NCBI GenBank assembly: GCA_034189035.1
Contig: JAXHVA010000009.1
Coordinates: 1 to 64,000 of the forward strand
Direction of reading: 5' to 3'
DNA: 64,000 nucleotides
Source: JAUXFK01 sp034189035
GTDB taxonomy: Bacteria > Desulfobacterota > UBA8473
The notes below the pieces were generated by a model, which had not been told where the DNA came from, ran no database searches, and saw nothing but the letters and a program-made list of their open reading frames with translations. This document shows, in pieces, positions 9,324 to 16,779 of this stretch (positions are counted from its first letter, which is position 1; every line of letters begins with the position of its first letter). The position numbers were made by a program, and so were the translations under genes.

Positions 9324-9968
9324 CTAAAAAGGAAGCTTCTTAACGATATCGGAAATATCATTACCATTGACAACAACATCTACAATTCGACCCAATTCAT
9401 TACAAGAAGGATTAAATGCTACCGAAAATCCTGCTATTTCGAACATTTCTTTGTCTCCCATACTGTCACCTATGGCAATCACCTCGTTTTCTCTTACTTT
9501 ATATTTACGCATAATTTTTTTTACCCACTTCGCCTTCTCATCGAAGCAGACATTTATATTTACTTCCCCTGCTAATGTACCATTATTATAGATCAGTTCA
9601 TTTGCAACGGCATAGTCAAATCCATACCTTTTTTTAACAATATCAGAGAGGATAGAAAGCCCTGAGGATATCACAGACAGTTTAATATTGTAACTTTTAA
9701 GATATGAGGTCAAAGAGCCTATGCCATCATAAAAAGGTACAGATTTTACAATATTTTTTAGCCTTCTAACGCTCATACCTTTCCAGATTTGTGCATCTAA
9801 TCTACAAAACTCTTCATAGGATATCTCGTTGTTGAGAAATTGGTCCTGATAATTTATGGCGAGATTGTACCATTTCCCGACACTTTTGTGTATGAACTCC
9901 CATAAGCTCCTTTCTTTTGTTAAGGTACCATCCAGATCAAATACAGCGAGTTTATAGTTGCATTTCAT
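9324..9968 (-). CDS. HAD-IB family phosphatase (SerB-like)
   Basis: A 214-residue haloacid dehalogenase-type hydrolase with motif I FDLDGTLT at residues 9-16, motif II VISSG near 98, and motif IV IAIGDSMGDKEMF near 166. The arrangement with a C1 cap matches phosphoserine phosphatase-like (SerB/HAD-IB) proteins; the substrate is not certain. Its ATG overlaps the stop of the DnaC-like gene (ATGA), so it is the translationally coupled last gene of the operon beginning with the diadenylate cyclase gene. Confidence 0.8.
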   Translation of the reverse strand: MKCNYKLAVFDLDGTLTKERSLWEFIHKSVGKWYNLAINYQDQFLNNEISYEEFCRLDAQIWKGMSVRRLKNIVKSVPFYDGIGSLTSYLKSYNIKLSVISSGLSILSDIVKKRYGFDYAVANELIYNNGTLAGEVNINVCFDEKAKWVKKIMRKYKVRENEVIAIGDSMGDKEMFEIAGFSVAFNPSCNELGRIVDVVVNGNDISDIVKKLPF

Positions 9969-10843
9969 ATCTCATCCTCTTTATGCTTCAACATCCTGAA
10001 ATCCTTTCCATCCATCTCTATCATCTTGCATATCTCTGCTAATCTTGAAAAAATCCTATCTCCAACTCTGTCTTGCAGAGTTTCACGTAAGATCTCTTCC
10101 TCATATGTCTTTTCTTTTGTCGAGATTAAACGATTAATGTTCATCTTGGTCCTAGTGCTGGTCAGGGTCGATTCGCTTCTTGTGGTATAGTTCGTTGTAA
10201 TAATAGTTGTTAACTCATTTGTATTACTATATCTTCTTGATATAATCTGATCGAGTATATTTGCTTCCCATACGTTATTTCTCCCCTTGCCCAGTTCATC
10301 TATAACCAGTACAGGAACCTTGACATAAGGCTCTATTATTTCCTTTTCAGTTTTCTTTTCGGAATACCCCTCTTTTATGGATGATAAGATATGAAAGAAG
10401 TCAACGAACTTACATTGATACCCTTTCTCCAATGTTAATTTCTTTATAATCCCCACTGCTAAATGCGTCTTCCCAATCCCTACTGGCCCCATAAAAATAA
10501 GCCCTCTTTTATGGAAGGGATAAGAATCAACAAACTTTTGCGAATTCGTCCGAGCTTCTTCCTGGGTATGGTGGGTAATCTGAAAATCTTCTAGGGTCAC
10601 TGAAGCGAATTGAGCAGGTATCTTAGCCATATTAAAAAGCATAATCCTTCTTTCGAACATAGTGCATTCACATTTATCAGCATATGTATAGCCACGCTCA
10701 CTCTTACTATATATAATACCGTCTCCTCCGCACTTATCACAAACGGTGTGACACGTTTTACATATTTTTGCAGTTGCAAAATTCCCCTTACTCAGTATTA
10801 AAAAGCCTTTTTCTCTACATTTTTTACACATCCTTTTTCCCAA
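9965..10843 (-). CDS. DnaC/IstB-like ATPase with N-terminal zinc cysteines
   Basis: A 292-residue AAA+ ATPase of the DnaC/IstB family. The first 65 residues carry cysteine pairs (CKKC, CKTC, CDKCGG, CEC) that probably bind zinc. Then come Walker A GPVGIGKTH near residue 120 and Walker B VLVIDELGKG near residue 180, and an ITTNY sensor-1. The protein is likely a helicase loader or accessory replication ATPase acting with DnaB. It follows the 236-residue protein with no gap and overlaps the HAD gene by 4 bases. IstB of transposons is the main alternative, but no IstA or IS ends are present, so a chromosomal DnaC-like role is favoured. Confidence 0.8.
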   Translation of the reverse strand: MGKRMCKKCREKGFLILSKGNFATAKICKTCHTVCDKCGGDGIIYSKSERGYTYADKCECTMFERRIMLFNMAKIPAQFASVTLEDFQITHHTQEEARTNSQKFVDSYPFHKRGLIFMGPVGIGKTHLAVGIIKKLTLEKGYQCKFVDFFHILSSIKEGYSEKKTEKEIIEPYVKVPVLVIDELGKGRNNVWEANILDQIISRRYSNTNELTTIITTNYTTRSESTLTSTRTKMNINRLISTKEKTYEEEILRETLQDRVGDRIFSRLAEICKMIEMDGKDFRMLKHKEDEI

Positions 10844-10845
10844 GA

Positions 10846-11556
10846 TTATTCTCCGATTGAGATCTCCAATAAACCATACCTCTTTTTTGCATCAATATTT
10901 ATTAGACTTTCTAAGGTCTTTTCATATGCCTCTTTACTCATCCTGATTTTAAGTAGTGACAGTTTCTCCTTTGTCTCTCCTTGAAGGTGACGTAACTCTT
11001 CTTCACACATCAATTTATAAAATTCAAACATAAAATATCTATCTATCTCCTCTATTTTTGAATGGATAAAGAGGCTGTTTTTATCTATACTAGAACCTAA
11101 TTTTTGGACTTTATTATAAACAGTAGTATATAATCTCTTCATGTCTTCATCCTTTTCACTCTCGATAACATTTCCTATTTTACTTATCAATACATTTAAC
11201 TTTTCTAATAGTGTCTTTCTCTCATCAATTCCTTCTTCTTCTCTTAAATGGGTACCTATTTTGATTCTTTTGTAGTTGATAAATTCGTTCTCTACAGGGA
11301 TTTCACAGTATTTAATTGACCGTGGGAGTGGCTTATAAGGTCCATTCGCCTTTATAAAGGATTCAATACCCCTTTTTATCCCTGAGCATGCAATACTTAA
11401 AGGTATCCCCCTTTTTTCCCATGATCTGATTATCTGATAGTCTAAAGGTGAAAGAGAAACACCTTTTTTAATCAAGGATAAGAAATACTGTTCAATACAT
11501 GATAGATAGTTCAAATTATCTCTGTTAATTAAACTCAAACTTTTCTCACAATTCAT
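10846..11556 (-). CDS. Conserved unknown protein between DAC and DnaC-like genes
   Basis: A 236-residue protein that I cannot assign to a named family. It opens with a compact stretch (IEQYFLSLIKKGVSLSP, then DYQIIRSWEKRGIPLSIA) that looks like a small helical, possibly winged-helix fold similar in feel to DnaD-type replication proteins, and continues with charged helices. No signal peptide or membrane segment is visible. The start overlaps the diadenylate cyclase gene by 11 bases and the stop abuts the DnaC-like gene, so all are co-translated. From context I infer a helper of the DnaC-like loader; this is inference only. Confidence 0.55.
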   Translation of the reverse strand: MNCEKSLSLINRDNLNYLSCIEQYFLSLIKKGVSLSPLDYQIIRSWEKRGIPLSIACSGIKRGIESFIKANGPYKPLPRSIKYCEIPVENEFINYKRIKIGTHLREEEGIDERKTLLEKLNVLISKIGNVIESEKDEDMKRLYTTVYNKVQKLGSSIDKNSLFIHSKIEEIDRYFMFEFYKLMCEEELRHLQGETKEKLSLLKIRMSKEAYEKTLESLINIDAKKRYGLLEISIGE

Positions 11557-12124
11557 TCTCTTTAGTTAAGACCTTCAAGTCCATTACCTTTTCTTCCATA
11601 TAGGGTTCTTTTAGATGGACACTCACCTTGTCTAGCAAAAAGAGTTCAGGGATGATTTCTGTCACGAGTTTCCCATCAGCGAATATCCTTACAACAGAAC
11701 TCTCTGAAACAACCAAAGAGACAGCTTCTGTCTCTTTGGATATGGAGGCTGCAGCGACATGCCTGGATCCTAAACCAAGGGGGAGTTCTATACCCTGTGC
11801 ACTGGAATTGATATGCCGGCATGCAGATAACACGACACCATCTGCGGATACGATAAAGGCCCCATCTAACTGAGCCAATTCTTTTATTGTTTCTCTCATG
11901 TCAGGATCATCAATCCTCTTTACATTGTTTGGATGACCATAGAGCGGGTCTAAGATCATGTTTCTAGACCTGGCCAACACATTCTCTTCATCCCCCACAA
12001 CAAAGAGTGTCCCTATCTTTTTACCTTCTCTTCCTTCTCTTGCAATCTCAATGGCTAGTAGGAGGGTTTTTTCTAGATTTATGGGATTACATTTTTTCCT
12101 CATAGAGCAGATTTTATCGAACAT
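11546..12124 (-). CDS. Diadenylate cyclase (DisA_N/DAC) domain protein
   Basis: A 192-residue soluble protein made almost wholly of a DAC domain. The DGA motif is present in LDGAFIVSADGVVLSA near residue 95, and the second catalytic motif appears as GLGSRHVAAASIS near residue 125, where the canonical Arg-His-Arg is Arg-His-Val. DAC domains condense two ATP to c-di-AMP. There is no membrane anchor (unlike CdaA) and no HhH DNA-binding part (unlike DisA). It heads an operon with an unknown protein, a DnaC-like ATPase and a HAD phosphatase. Fold assignment is firm; whether it still makes c-di-AMP with the altered third residue is open. Confidence 0.8.
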   Translation of the reverse strand: MFDKICSMRKKCNPINLEKTLLLAIEIAREGREGKKIGTLFVVGDEENVLARSRNMILDPLYGHPNNVKRIDDPDMRETIKELAQLDGAFIVSADGVVLSACRHINSSAQGIELPLGLGSRHVAAASISKETEAVSLVVSESSVVRIFADGKLVTEIIPELFLLDKVSVHLKEPYMEEKVMDLKVLTKENEL

Positions 12125-12347
12125 TTCTTTACTCCTTCTATATAATGCTTCCTTTTATATCATTCTACGAGTGGTATGCTAGCCGCCTAGAGGAATATGC
12201 TCGTTCTGTGGAGCCCTTATAAAGAGAATGGTTAAGCGAAACTCCTCAGGTCATTTATTCACATGTAGAGGAATTACAGCTTGTGAAAAAGGCCATTTAT
12301 AAATTGGCATTCGTTATCTCCTATAATTTTACTGCAAGCATTTCTAG

Positions 12348-13257
12348 TTAATCCCTGTTTTTCCTACCATTTTCAAGAATATCAAGCCACCTGTATGGTA
12401 TCCTGCTCTTCCCATGAAAACCGCCACTAATAGCGCCTGTCATCGCTCCGATTATATCAGTGTCACCATCTAAACCTATTGCATAGACTACTTCTTCTTC
12501 GAAATCATACGTATGAGTCAAAAAAGAGTATATTGCCGTTGGAACAGAATTTGGGGCACTGCTATCATGCCCAAGCATTTCAAGTACTATCTTTTTATCT
12601 ATCTGAAGCCTTCGTAGCCTTGAGTTTCGATTTATATATGTCAGTTTTAAAGAGGTGGATTGTAAAAGATCATATATAAATCGCCTTACATCGATATCTT
12701 GGTTTGGTTTCAGATTTATAGCTTTTGAGACTGCTACGTTCTTTTAAGGCCGCCCCTTCAATTCCAAGGATATGGTTGTGAGTAATTCGACTTGATAAAT
12801 AGGCTACTTCATAGAGCTTTTCCGGACTGTTATTAGTAAAGAGCCCCAATTGGTGACACCCTCATAGAATAACCATTGTCAAAAGAGCCACCACAAAAGA
12901 CTCTTTTGCCAACTTCTTCCCAAGGCAGTCCATATCTTATTCAATAAAAAGGGCCTGAATTGTACCACTTCCATACCCCCCTCTATCCGCATTGAAATTG
13001 TTTGCAAAGCGTTGAGCCATATCTTGTCCATTAAATCCTCTATTTTCGACAAGGGACTCAGCCAATGATAGCATCATCTCAGTGTCGTCAGTATATGTTC
13101 CTGGTCAAAGCCTTACATCGAGCATATCTCTAATCTCTCTATAATTCTTCTCAATCGCTTCGAAACTTTCACCTTCAATTGGCATGCCCAATACGCCTCC
13201 AATATGATTACCAAATATGCTTCTAATAAACTTTTCCTTAAGTAGAAAAGAATCCAT
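12348..13257 (-). pseudogene. Broken ADP-ribosylglycohydrolase (DraG-like)
   Basis: Read across frames, the stretch encodes an ADP-ribosylglycohydrolase: the N-terminus (GNHIGGVLGMPIEGES), the metal motif GTYTDDTEMMLSLAESL, then RYGLPWEEVGKRVFCGGS and NGYSMRVSPIGALY, and the C-terminal metal motif GLDGDTDIIGAMTGAISG. The frame is broken by a TGA at 13105-13107, a TAA at 12937-12939, a frame change around 12940 and more downstream. Only the last 76 codons (12348-12578) remain one open frame. DraG-type enzymes remove ADP-ribose from proteins; here the gene is clearly dead. Confidence 0.85.
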
Positions 13258-13674
13258 TCTCTCTTTATCAAGTATAAGTCCATTCTATATGCTCATCTTG
13301 AAGAACGTCATTTTCCGTTAACTGGCATTTATCTGTATTTGGTTCTTTTGCCCAATCTCTATGTCAGGCTTAAATGAAAAGAAACATCGTACTCTGCTTT
13401 TAGATGTAAATTTAATCTTTCGGTCATAATATTTGCCTTCGATAACCTTTTAATAAGATTATTCATGGTCGGACATACCTAAAGCAGTCTTTTAATGTGT
13501 TGTTCAAAAGAGACATTCCAATTTTCAATTAAGCCTCTCTATTGCGATAAACCTCTACCTTTACCACTGGATGTATATGCATATATCATATTATCTACTG
13601 AGCTATAACCAGGTAAACTCTTAGAGTATCTTGATGTCTTTTATGGCTCAATATTATTCAGGCTCTTTTACCAA
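13258..13674. other. Degenerate coding remnant, no intact gene
   Basis: On the minus strand between about 13300 and 13430 a short stretch reads like protein (KYYDRKIKFTSKSRV, then FKPDIEIGQKNQIQIN) before stops and frame breaks. It looks like the remains of a gene but the family is not recognisable. Nothing else is supported in this 400 bp stretch, which lies beside the broken DraG-like gene. Confidence 0.35.
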
Positions 13675-13767
13675 CTATCTCTTCCTTTTATGCCGCATAC
13701 GTGCTTTTAATTTTTTATATTTATGTTTGCGTATCTTCTTTTTTCTCTTCTTAACAACACTCCCCAT
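13675..13767 (-). CDS. AURKAIP1/COX24-like very basic 30-residue protein
   Basis: A 30-residue, extremely Lys/Arg-rich protein starting MGSVVKKRKKKIRKHK and ending KARMRHKRKR. Bacterial AURKAIP1/COX24-domain proteins have this same size and the opening MGSV(I/V)KKR(R/K)K, and relatives (mS38, bS22) sit on the small ribosomal subunit. I therefore expect it to bind the ribosome. It is too short to be found by ordinary gene calling. There is no good ribosome-binding site directly before the ATG; an AAAGGAGG lies about 55 bases upstream in front of an ATG-TAA start-stop (see findings). Confidence 0.75.
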   Translation of the reverse strand: MGSVVKKRKKKIRKHKYKKLKARMRHKRKR

Positions 13768-13857
13768 AGTACATTTTAATAAGCAACTCAGTAATTCTGT
13801 GTTAACTTGCTTACATTATCCTCCTTTTACTATTGATTTGATGTTACCTAGCTAATA

Positions 13858-13892
13858 TCTATGCAGAAATTGCCAGAAGGGCCATTCCTGAA
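13858..13892. repeat. Possible decayed fragment of the palindromic repeat
   Basis: The stretch GCAGAAATTGCCAGAAGGGCC followed by ATTCC matches, in reverse, one end of the intergenic palindromes found elsewhere in the window. The rest of the element is not recognisable. This may be a remnant or chance. Confidence 0.3.
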
Positions 13893-13988
13893 CATATACT
13901 GTGCTTGTGCTTATTTGATAAATAAGCTTTTCTAATAGGATTTCCTTTAACGTTTAAGGATTACTTGATTTTTTGCTAACCGAATAAT

Positions 13989-15299
13989 CTAGAAAGTCTT
14001 TATTGCTTCGAAATATAAATCAACAGGGTGCTTCACCTGGATGGATGACGATCTTTGTGTGAGGATATCGATTAATTGCATATGACAGCCGGAACAATGA
14101 GTTAATACAATATCAGCTCCGGTCTTTTCTATATCGGCTATTCTCTTTTCTCCTATTTTTACAGAGAGATTATAGTATGAAAGGTTAAAACTCCCCCCCC
14201 CTCCACAACACCTACCAAGCATAGGCATTTCTTTTAATGTAACATAGTCTATCATATTTATCAACTCCCGTTCTTGTGAACCTCCCATTTGCCCTCGTCT
14301 TGGATGGCAGGGATCATGATAGGTTACAATGGTTTTTTTTGAGGGATTTTTAAGGGTCTTTTGGGGGAGATTTCTTATCCTTAGAATATTGATCAAGTAC
14401 TCACAAATATCATATGTTTTTCCTGCCACTTTTTCCGCCATGTCATGGAATTCACTTGGCTCATTAAACAGTAAAGAAAGATATTTGTGCTGTAAAGTGC
14501 TTTTACATGTTGCACATGCTACAATTATCGCATCTGCGTTCAATTTTGACAATAATTTCAGGTTTTTTTTTGCTAGTTTTCTAAACGTAGTTTCATCACC
14601 CGATGCCATAGCAACTATGCCACAACATGACTGGCCTTTGGGGATGATCACATCGATACCATATTCAAGTAATACCTTTATAACTGCATCTCCTGTTCTT
14701 GTCAGTATAAAGTTAATGATACATCCAATAAATAGCACTACCTTTCCCCTCGAAAGATGAGCCAGATTAAATTCTGGCCATTCATCCCGTAGTGCTTTTT
14801 TTGACAAAGGCAACACAATTCTCCTTCGGTTTAGGCCTATACTCAATCGAGATCTGTGAGTATTATTAAGATGCGTTTGCTTAAAGAGCAGTATTTGAAA
14901 GGTAGAAACAATCTTTATGCCGATGTTTAAAAGCTGCTGATATCTTAAAATTACCTTTAATAAAAAACACTTGACAGGTAAAATTCCCCTGATGTCTGCA
15001 ATAATTGTCCTTGATTTAAATACTATATGATCTACCCGAACGCTATTAGGACAGTTTTTTACACATCTTCCACATAAAAGGCAGCATTGAATCTTTTCAG
15101 CAAAATTTGAAGTTGCCTTTATCTTCCCTTCACTCAACGCCTCAACAAGTGCAATCTTGCCCCTTGCAACTGATGATTCCTGGCCTAACTCTAAGAAGAT
15201 CGGGCATACAACCTGGCATAAACCACACTTCGCACACTTACCAATATCGTCTTCTAATTTCTTAATGTTCTCTAGTGCATTCATTTTGAAAAAGAACAT
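13989..15299 (-). CDS. GlcF/HdrD-like (Fe-S)-binding oxidoreductase subunit with two CCG domains
   Basis: A 436-residue protein (or 431 from the ATG at 15284). The N-terminus holds two [4Fe-4S] motifs, CAKCGLCQVVCP and CCLLCGRCVKNCP. Two CCG (DUF3400-type) domains follow: SCCGIVAMASGD with a CATCKS downstream, and DPCHPRRGQ with RCCGGGGSFNLSY. This is the layout of glycolate oxidase subunit GlcF, LutA/LldE and heterodisulfide reductase HdrD. It probably carries electrons between an FAD dehydrogenase and quinone or a thiol/disulfide partner. No FAD partner (GlcD) is next to it. It lies 31 bp downstream of dksA on the same strand. Confidence 0.85.
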   Translation of the reverse strand: MFFFKMNALENIKKLEDDIGKCAKCGLCQVVCPIFLELGQESSVARGKIALVEALSEGKIKATSNFAEKIQCCLLCGRCVKNCPNSVRVDHIVFKSRTIIADIRGILPVKCFLLKVILRYQQLLNIGIKIVSTFQILLFKQTHLNNTHRSRLSIGLNRRRIVLPLSKKALRDEWPEFNLAHLSRGKVVLFIGCIINFILTRTGDAVIKVLLEYGIDVIIPKGQSCCGIVAMASGDETTFRKLAKKNLKLLSKLNADAIIVACATCKSTLQHKYLSLLFNEPSEFHDMAEKVAGKTYDICEYLINILRIRNLPQKTLKNPSKKTIVTYHDPCHPRRGQMGGSQERELINMIDYVTLKEMPMLGRCCGGGGSFNLSYYNLSVKIGEKRIADIEKTGADIVLTHCSGCHMQLIDILTQRSSSIQVKHPVDLYFEAIKTF

Positions 15300-15330
15300 A
15301 GGGCAGATTTTGGCTTGTTTATATATGGCC

Positions 15331-15693
15331 TTATTGGCTTTTTAAACGTTCTTCAGCCTCTTGTTTCTTCTTGCAATCGATACACAAGGTAGTGACGGGT
15401 CTAGCCTTCAGCCTCTTTTCAGATATTTCTTCTCCACATACCTCACACATCCCAAAGGTACCGTCATTGATCCTTTGCAAAGCATCTTTGATTTTCAAAA
15501 TCAACTTTCTCTCCCTGTCCCGAATTCTTAAGAGAAAGTTTCTGTCAGATTCCATCGAAGCCCGGTCTGTAGGATCAGGAAAGGTTTCTTTGCCATCGAT
15601 CATTCCAGATACAGTCTTTTCAGCCTCCTGGATGAGGGAGTCCAACCTGTTACTTAGAAGATCTCTAAAATAGGTTAATCCTTCCTTATCCAT
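15331..15693 (-). CDS. dksA: DksA/TraR family RNA polymerase-binding protein
   Basis: A 120-residue protein with a long N-terminal coiled coil, the acidic tip region (EKTVSGMIDGKETFPDPTD contains the conserved Asp residues), and a C-terminal zinc finger CEVCGEEI ... CIDCKKK with the PVTTLCIDC signature. DksA inserts its coiled coil in the RNA polymerase secondary channel and, with ppGpp, tunes rRNA and amino acid promoters. Length and motifs are full size. A palindromic repeat copy lies 50 bp upstream, and the GlcF-like gene follows on the same strand. Confidence 0.88.
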   Translation of the reverse strand: MDKEGLTYFRDLLSNRLDSLIQEAEKTVSGMIDGKETFPDPTDRASMESDRNFLLRIRDRERKLILKIKDALQRINDGTFGMCEVCGEEISEKRLKARPVTTLCIDCKKKQEAEERLKSQ

Positions 15694-15744
15694 TTTTCCC
15701 CCTCCCTTATAAAAATAAAAAGTTTTTAATCAACAATTTATTTA

Positions 15745-15877
15745 GTTTCCATCCAGAAATGAGAATTTTTGTCCAAGGTCGAAGAAGGCGAAGATTTTAA
15801 ACATCATATTGACATATTCGAAGATTAAAACCTGAGCCTAAAACAGAAATTAAGCAAGAAGACCATTTGCGGATGAA
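15745..15877. repeat. Intergenic palindromic repeat, copy B
   Basis: About 133 bp in the opposite orientation to copies A, D and E. It begins CCATCCAGAAATGAGAATTT and ends GAAGACCATTTGCGGATG, with GACATATTCG near the centre. It lies just upstream of dksA, so it could sit in or before that gene's promoter region. Confidence 0.75.
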
Positions 15878-16113
15878 GACTATTAAAAACATATATACAT
15901 GAGCAATTGGAAAAAGTAAAGAATAAAGATACGTTACCCAGTTTTATTGTAATCAATCTATTGAATTTAAAAGATCCTTCAGAAACAGATAAGCTTAAAA
16001 TAAATTTTTATTGAAAAACTTTGAAAATCGTATTAATTATTTAAATTAAAGAATAAATTAAATATAATCAATAAAATAAATTTATAAATCCTTAAAACTA
16101 ATGAAAATGAGGC

Positions 16114-16142
16114 TTGATTTTTAGATTTGGCCTGGTTATTAT
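16114..16142 (+). promoter_or_regulatory. Sigma-70-like promoter of groESL
   Basis: TTGATT (16114-16119) and TATTAT (16137-16142) are separated by 17 bases. Transcription would start about at 16149, just where the CIRCE element begins, which is the classic arrangement for HrcA repression. Confidence 0.7.
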
Positions 16143-16149
16143 TTCTCCG

Positions 16150-16176
16150 TTAGCACTCATTTTTAATGAGTGCTAA
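16150..16176 (+). promoter_or_regulatory. CIRCE operator (HrcA binding site)
   Basis: A perfect inverted repeat TTAGCACTC (16150-16158), nine bases, GAGTGCTAA (16168-16176), identical to the CIRCE consensus. HrcA binds it and represses groESL until heat shock. hrcA is not in the window. The element lies about 280 bases before groES, which is unusually far. Confidence 0.95.
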
Positions 16177-16459
16177 CAAAATTGAATAATACTATCTATA
16201 AAATAAATAAGGGCTTTTGAAAGATACTTAGTTTTGTTCTTCTTATATTTAAATAAGGCGAAATCTTCAATCGATGGAATGAATCCCTTTCATATGCTAA
16301 AATTCAAGTTTATCATGAATAGTTAGCAATTTTCTGTATCTTTCAAAGGTTTCATTTTTTAATAAGGAGGTGATATCTATTTAACCTAGCATTTTTTTTA
16401 ACAATTAACTCTGAGAAGTGGATATTTAACTATTTCAAATGAAAGGAGAATTAGTAGTT
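16177..16459 (+). promoter_or_regulatory. Long groES leader with an orphan Shine-Dalgarno
   Basis: About 283 AT-rich bases separate CIRCE from groES. At 16363-16374 stands TAAGGAGGTGAT, fully complementary to the typical 16S rRNA 3' end, but no reading frame follows: eight bases later comes ATT directly followed by TAA. The rest shows no clear gene. Confidence 0.55.
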
Positions 16460-16747
16460 ATGAAGATCAGGCCGCTACAAGATCGCGTGATAGTAAAAAG
16501 GATCGAAGAAGAAGAGAAAACAAAAGGAGGGATAATCATACCAGATACTGCAAAAGAAAAACCCATGGAAGGTAAGATTGTTGCAGTAGGAGCCGGTAAG
16601 ATTTTAGAGGATGGCAAAAAAATCCCTTTGGATTTGAAAGAGGGAGATCGGGTCCTTTTTGGAAAGTATGCAGGGACTGAGATTAAGATAGATGGAGAAG
16701 AGCATCTCATTATGAGAGAGGAAGACATTTTGGGTATATTAGAATAA
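16460..16747 (+). CDS. groES: Co-chaperonin GroES
   Basis: A 95-residue GroES: MKIRPLQDRVIVKRIEEEE at the start, KTKGGIIIPDTAKEKPMEG (the mobile loop) near residue 20 and KYAGTEIKIDGEEHLIM near the end. It forms the heptameric lid on GroEL. An upstream in-frame ATG at 16439 exists, but the start at 16460 gives the usual size and has AAAGGAG twelve bases before it. It is the first gene of groESL under the CIRCE operator. Confidence 0.97.
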   Translation: MKIRPLQDRVIVKRIEEEEKTKGGIIIPDTAKEKPMEGKIVAVGAGKILEDGKKIPLDLKEGDRVLFGKYAGTEIKIDGEEHLIMREEDILGILE

Positions 16748-16779
16748 AGACAATACAACGATAAGGAGGAATGTTACAA

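Noticed and set aside
9965..10843. DnaC-like gene as IstB of an IS21 element
   Set aside because: No IstA or inverted repeats are present and the gene is in a tight operon with a DAC gene; chromosomal role preferred.
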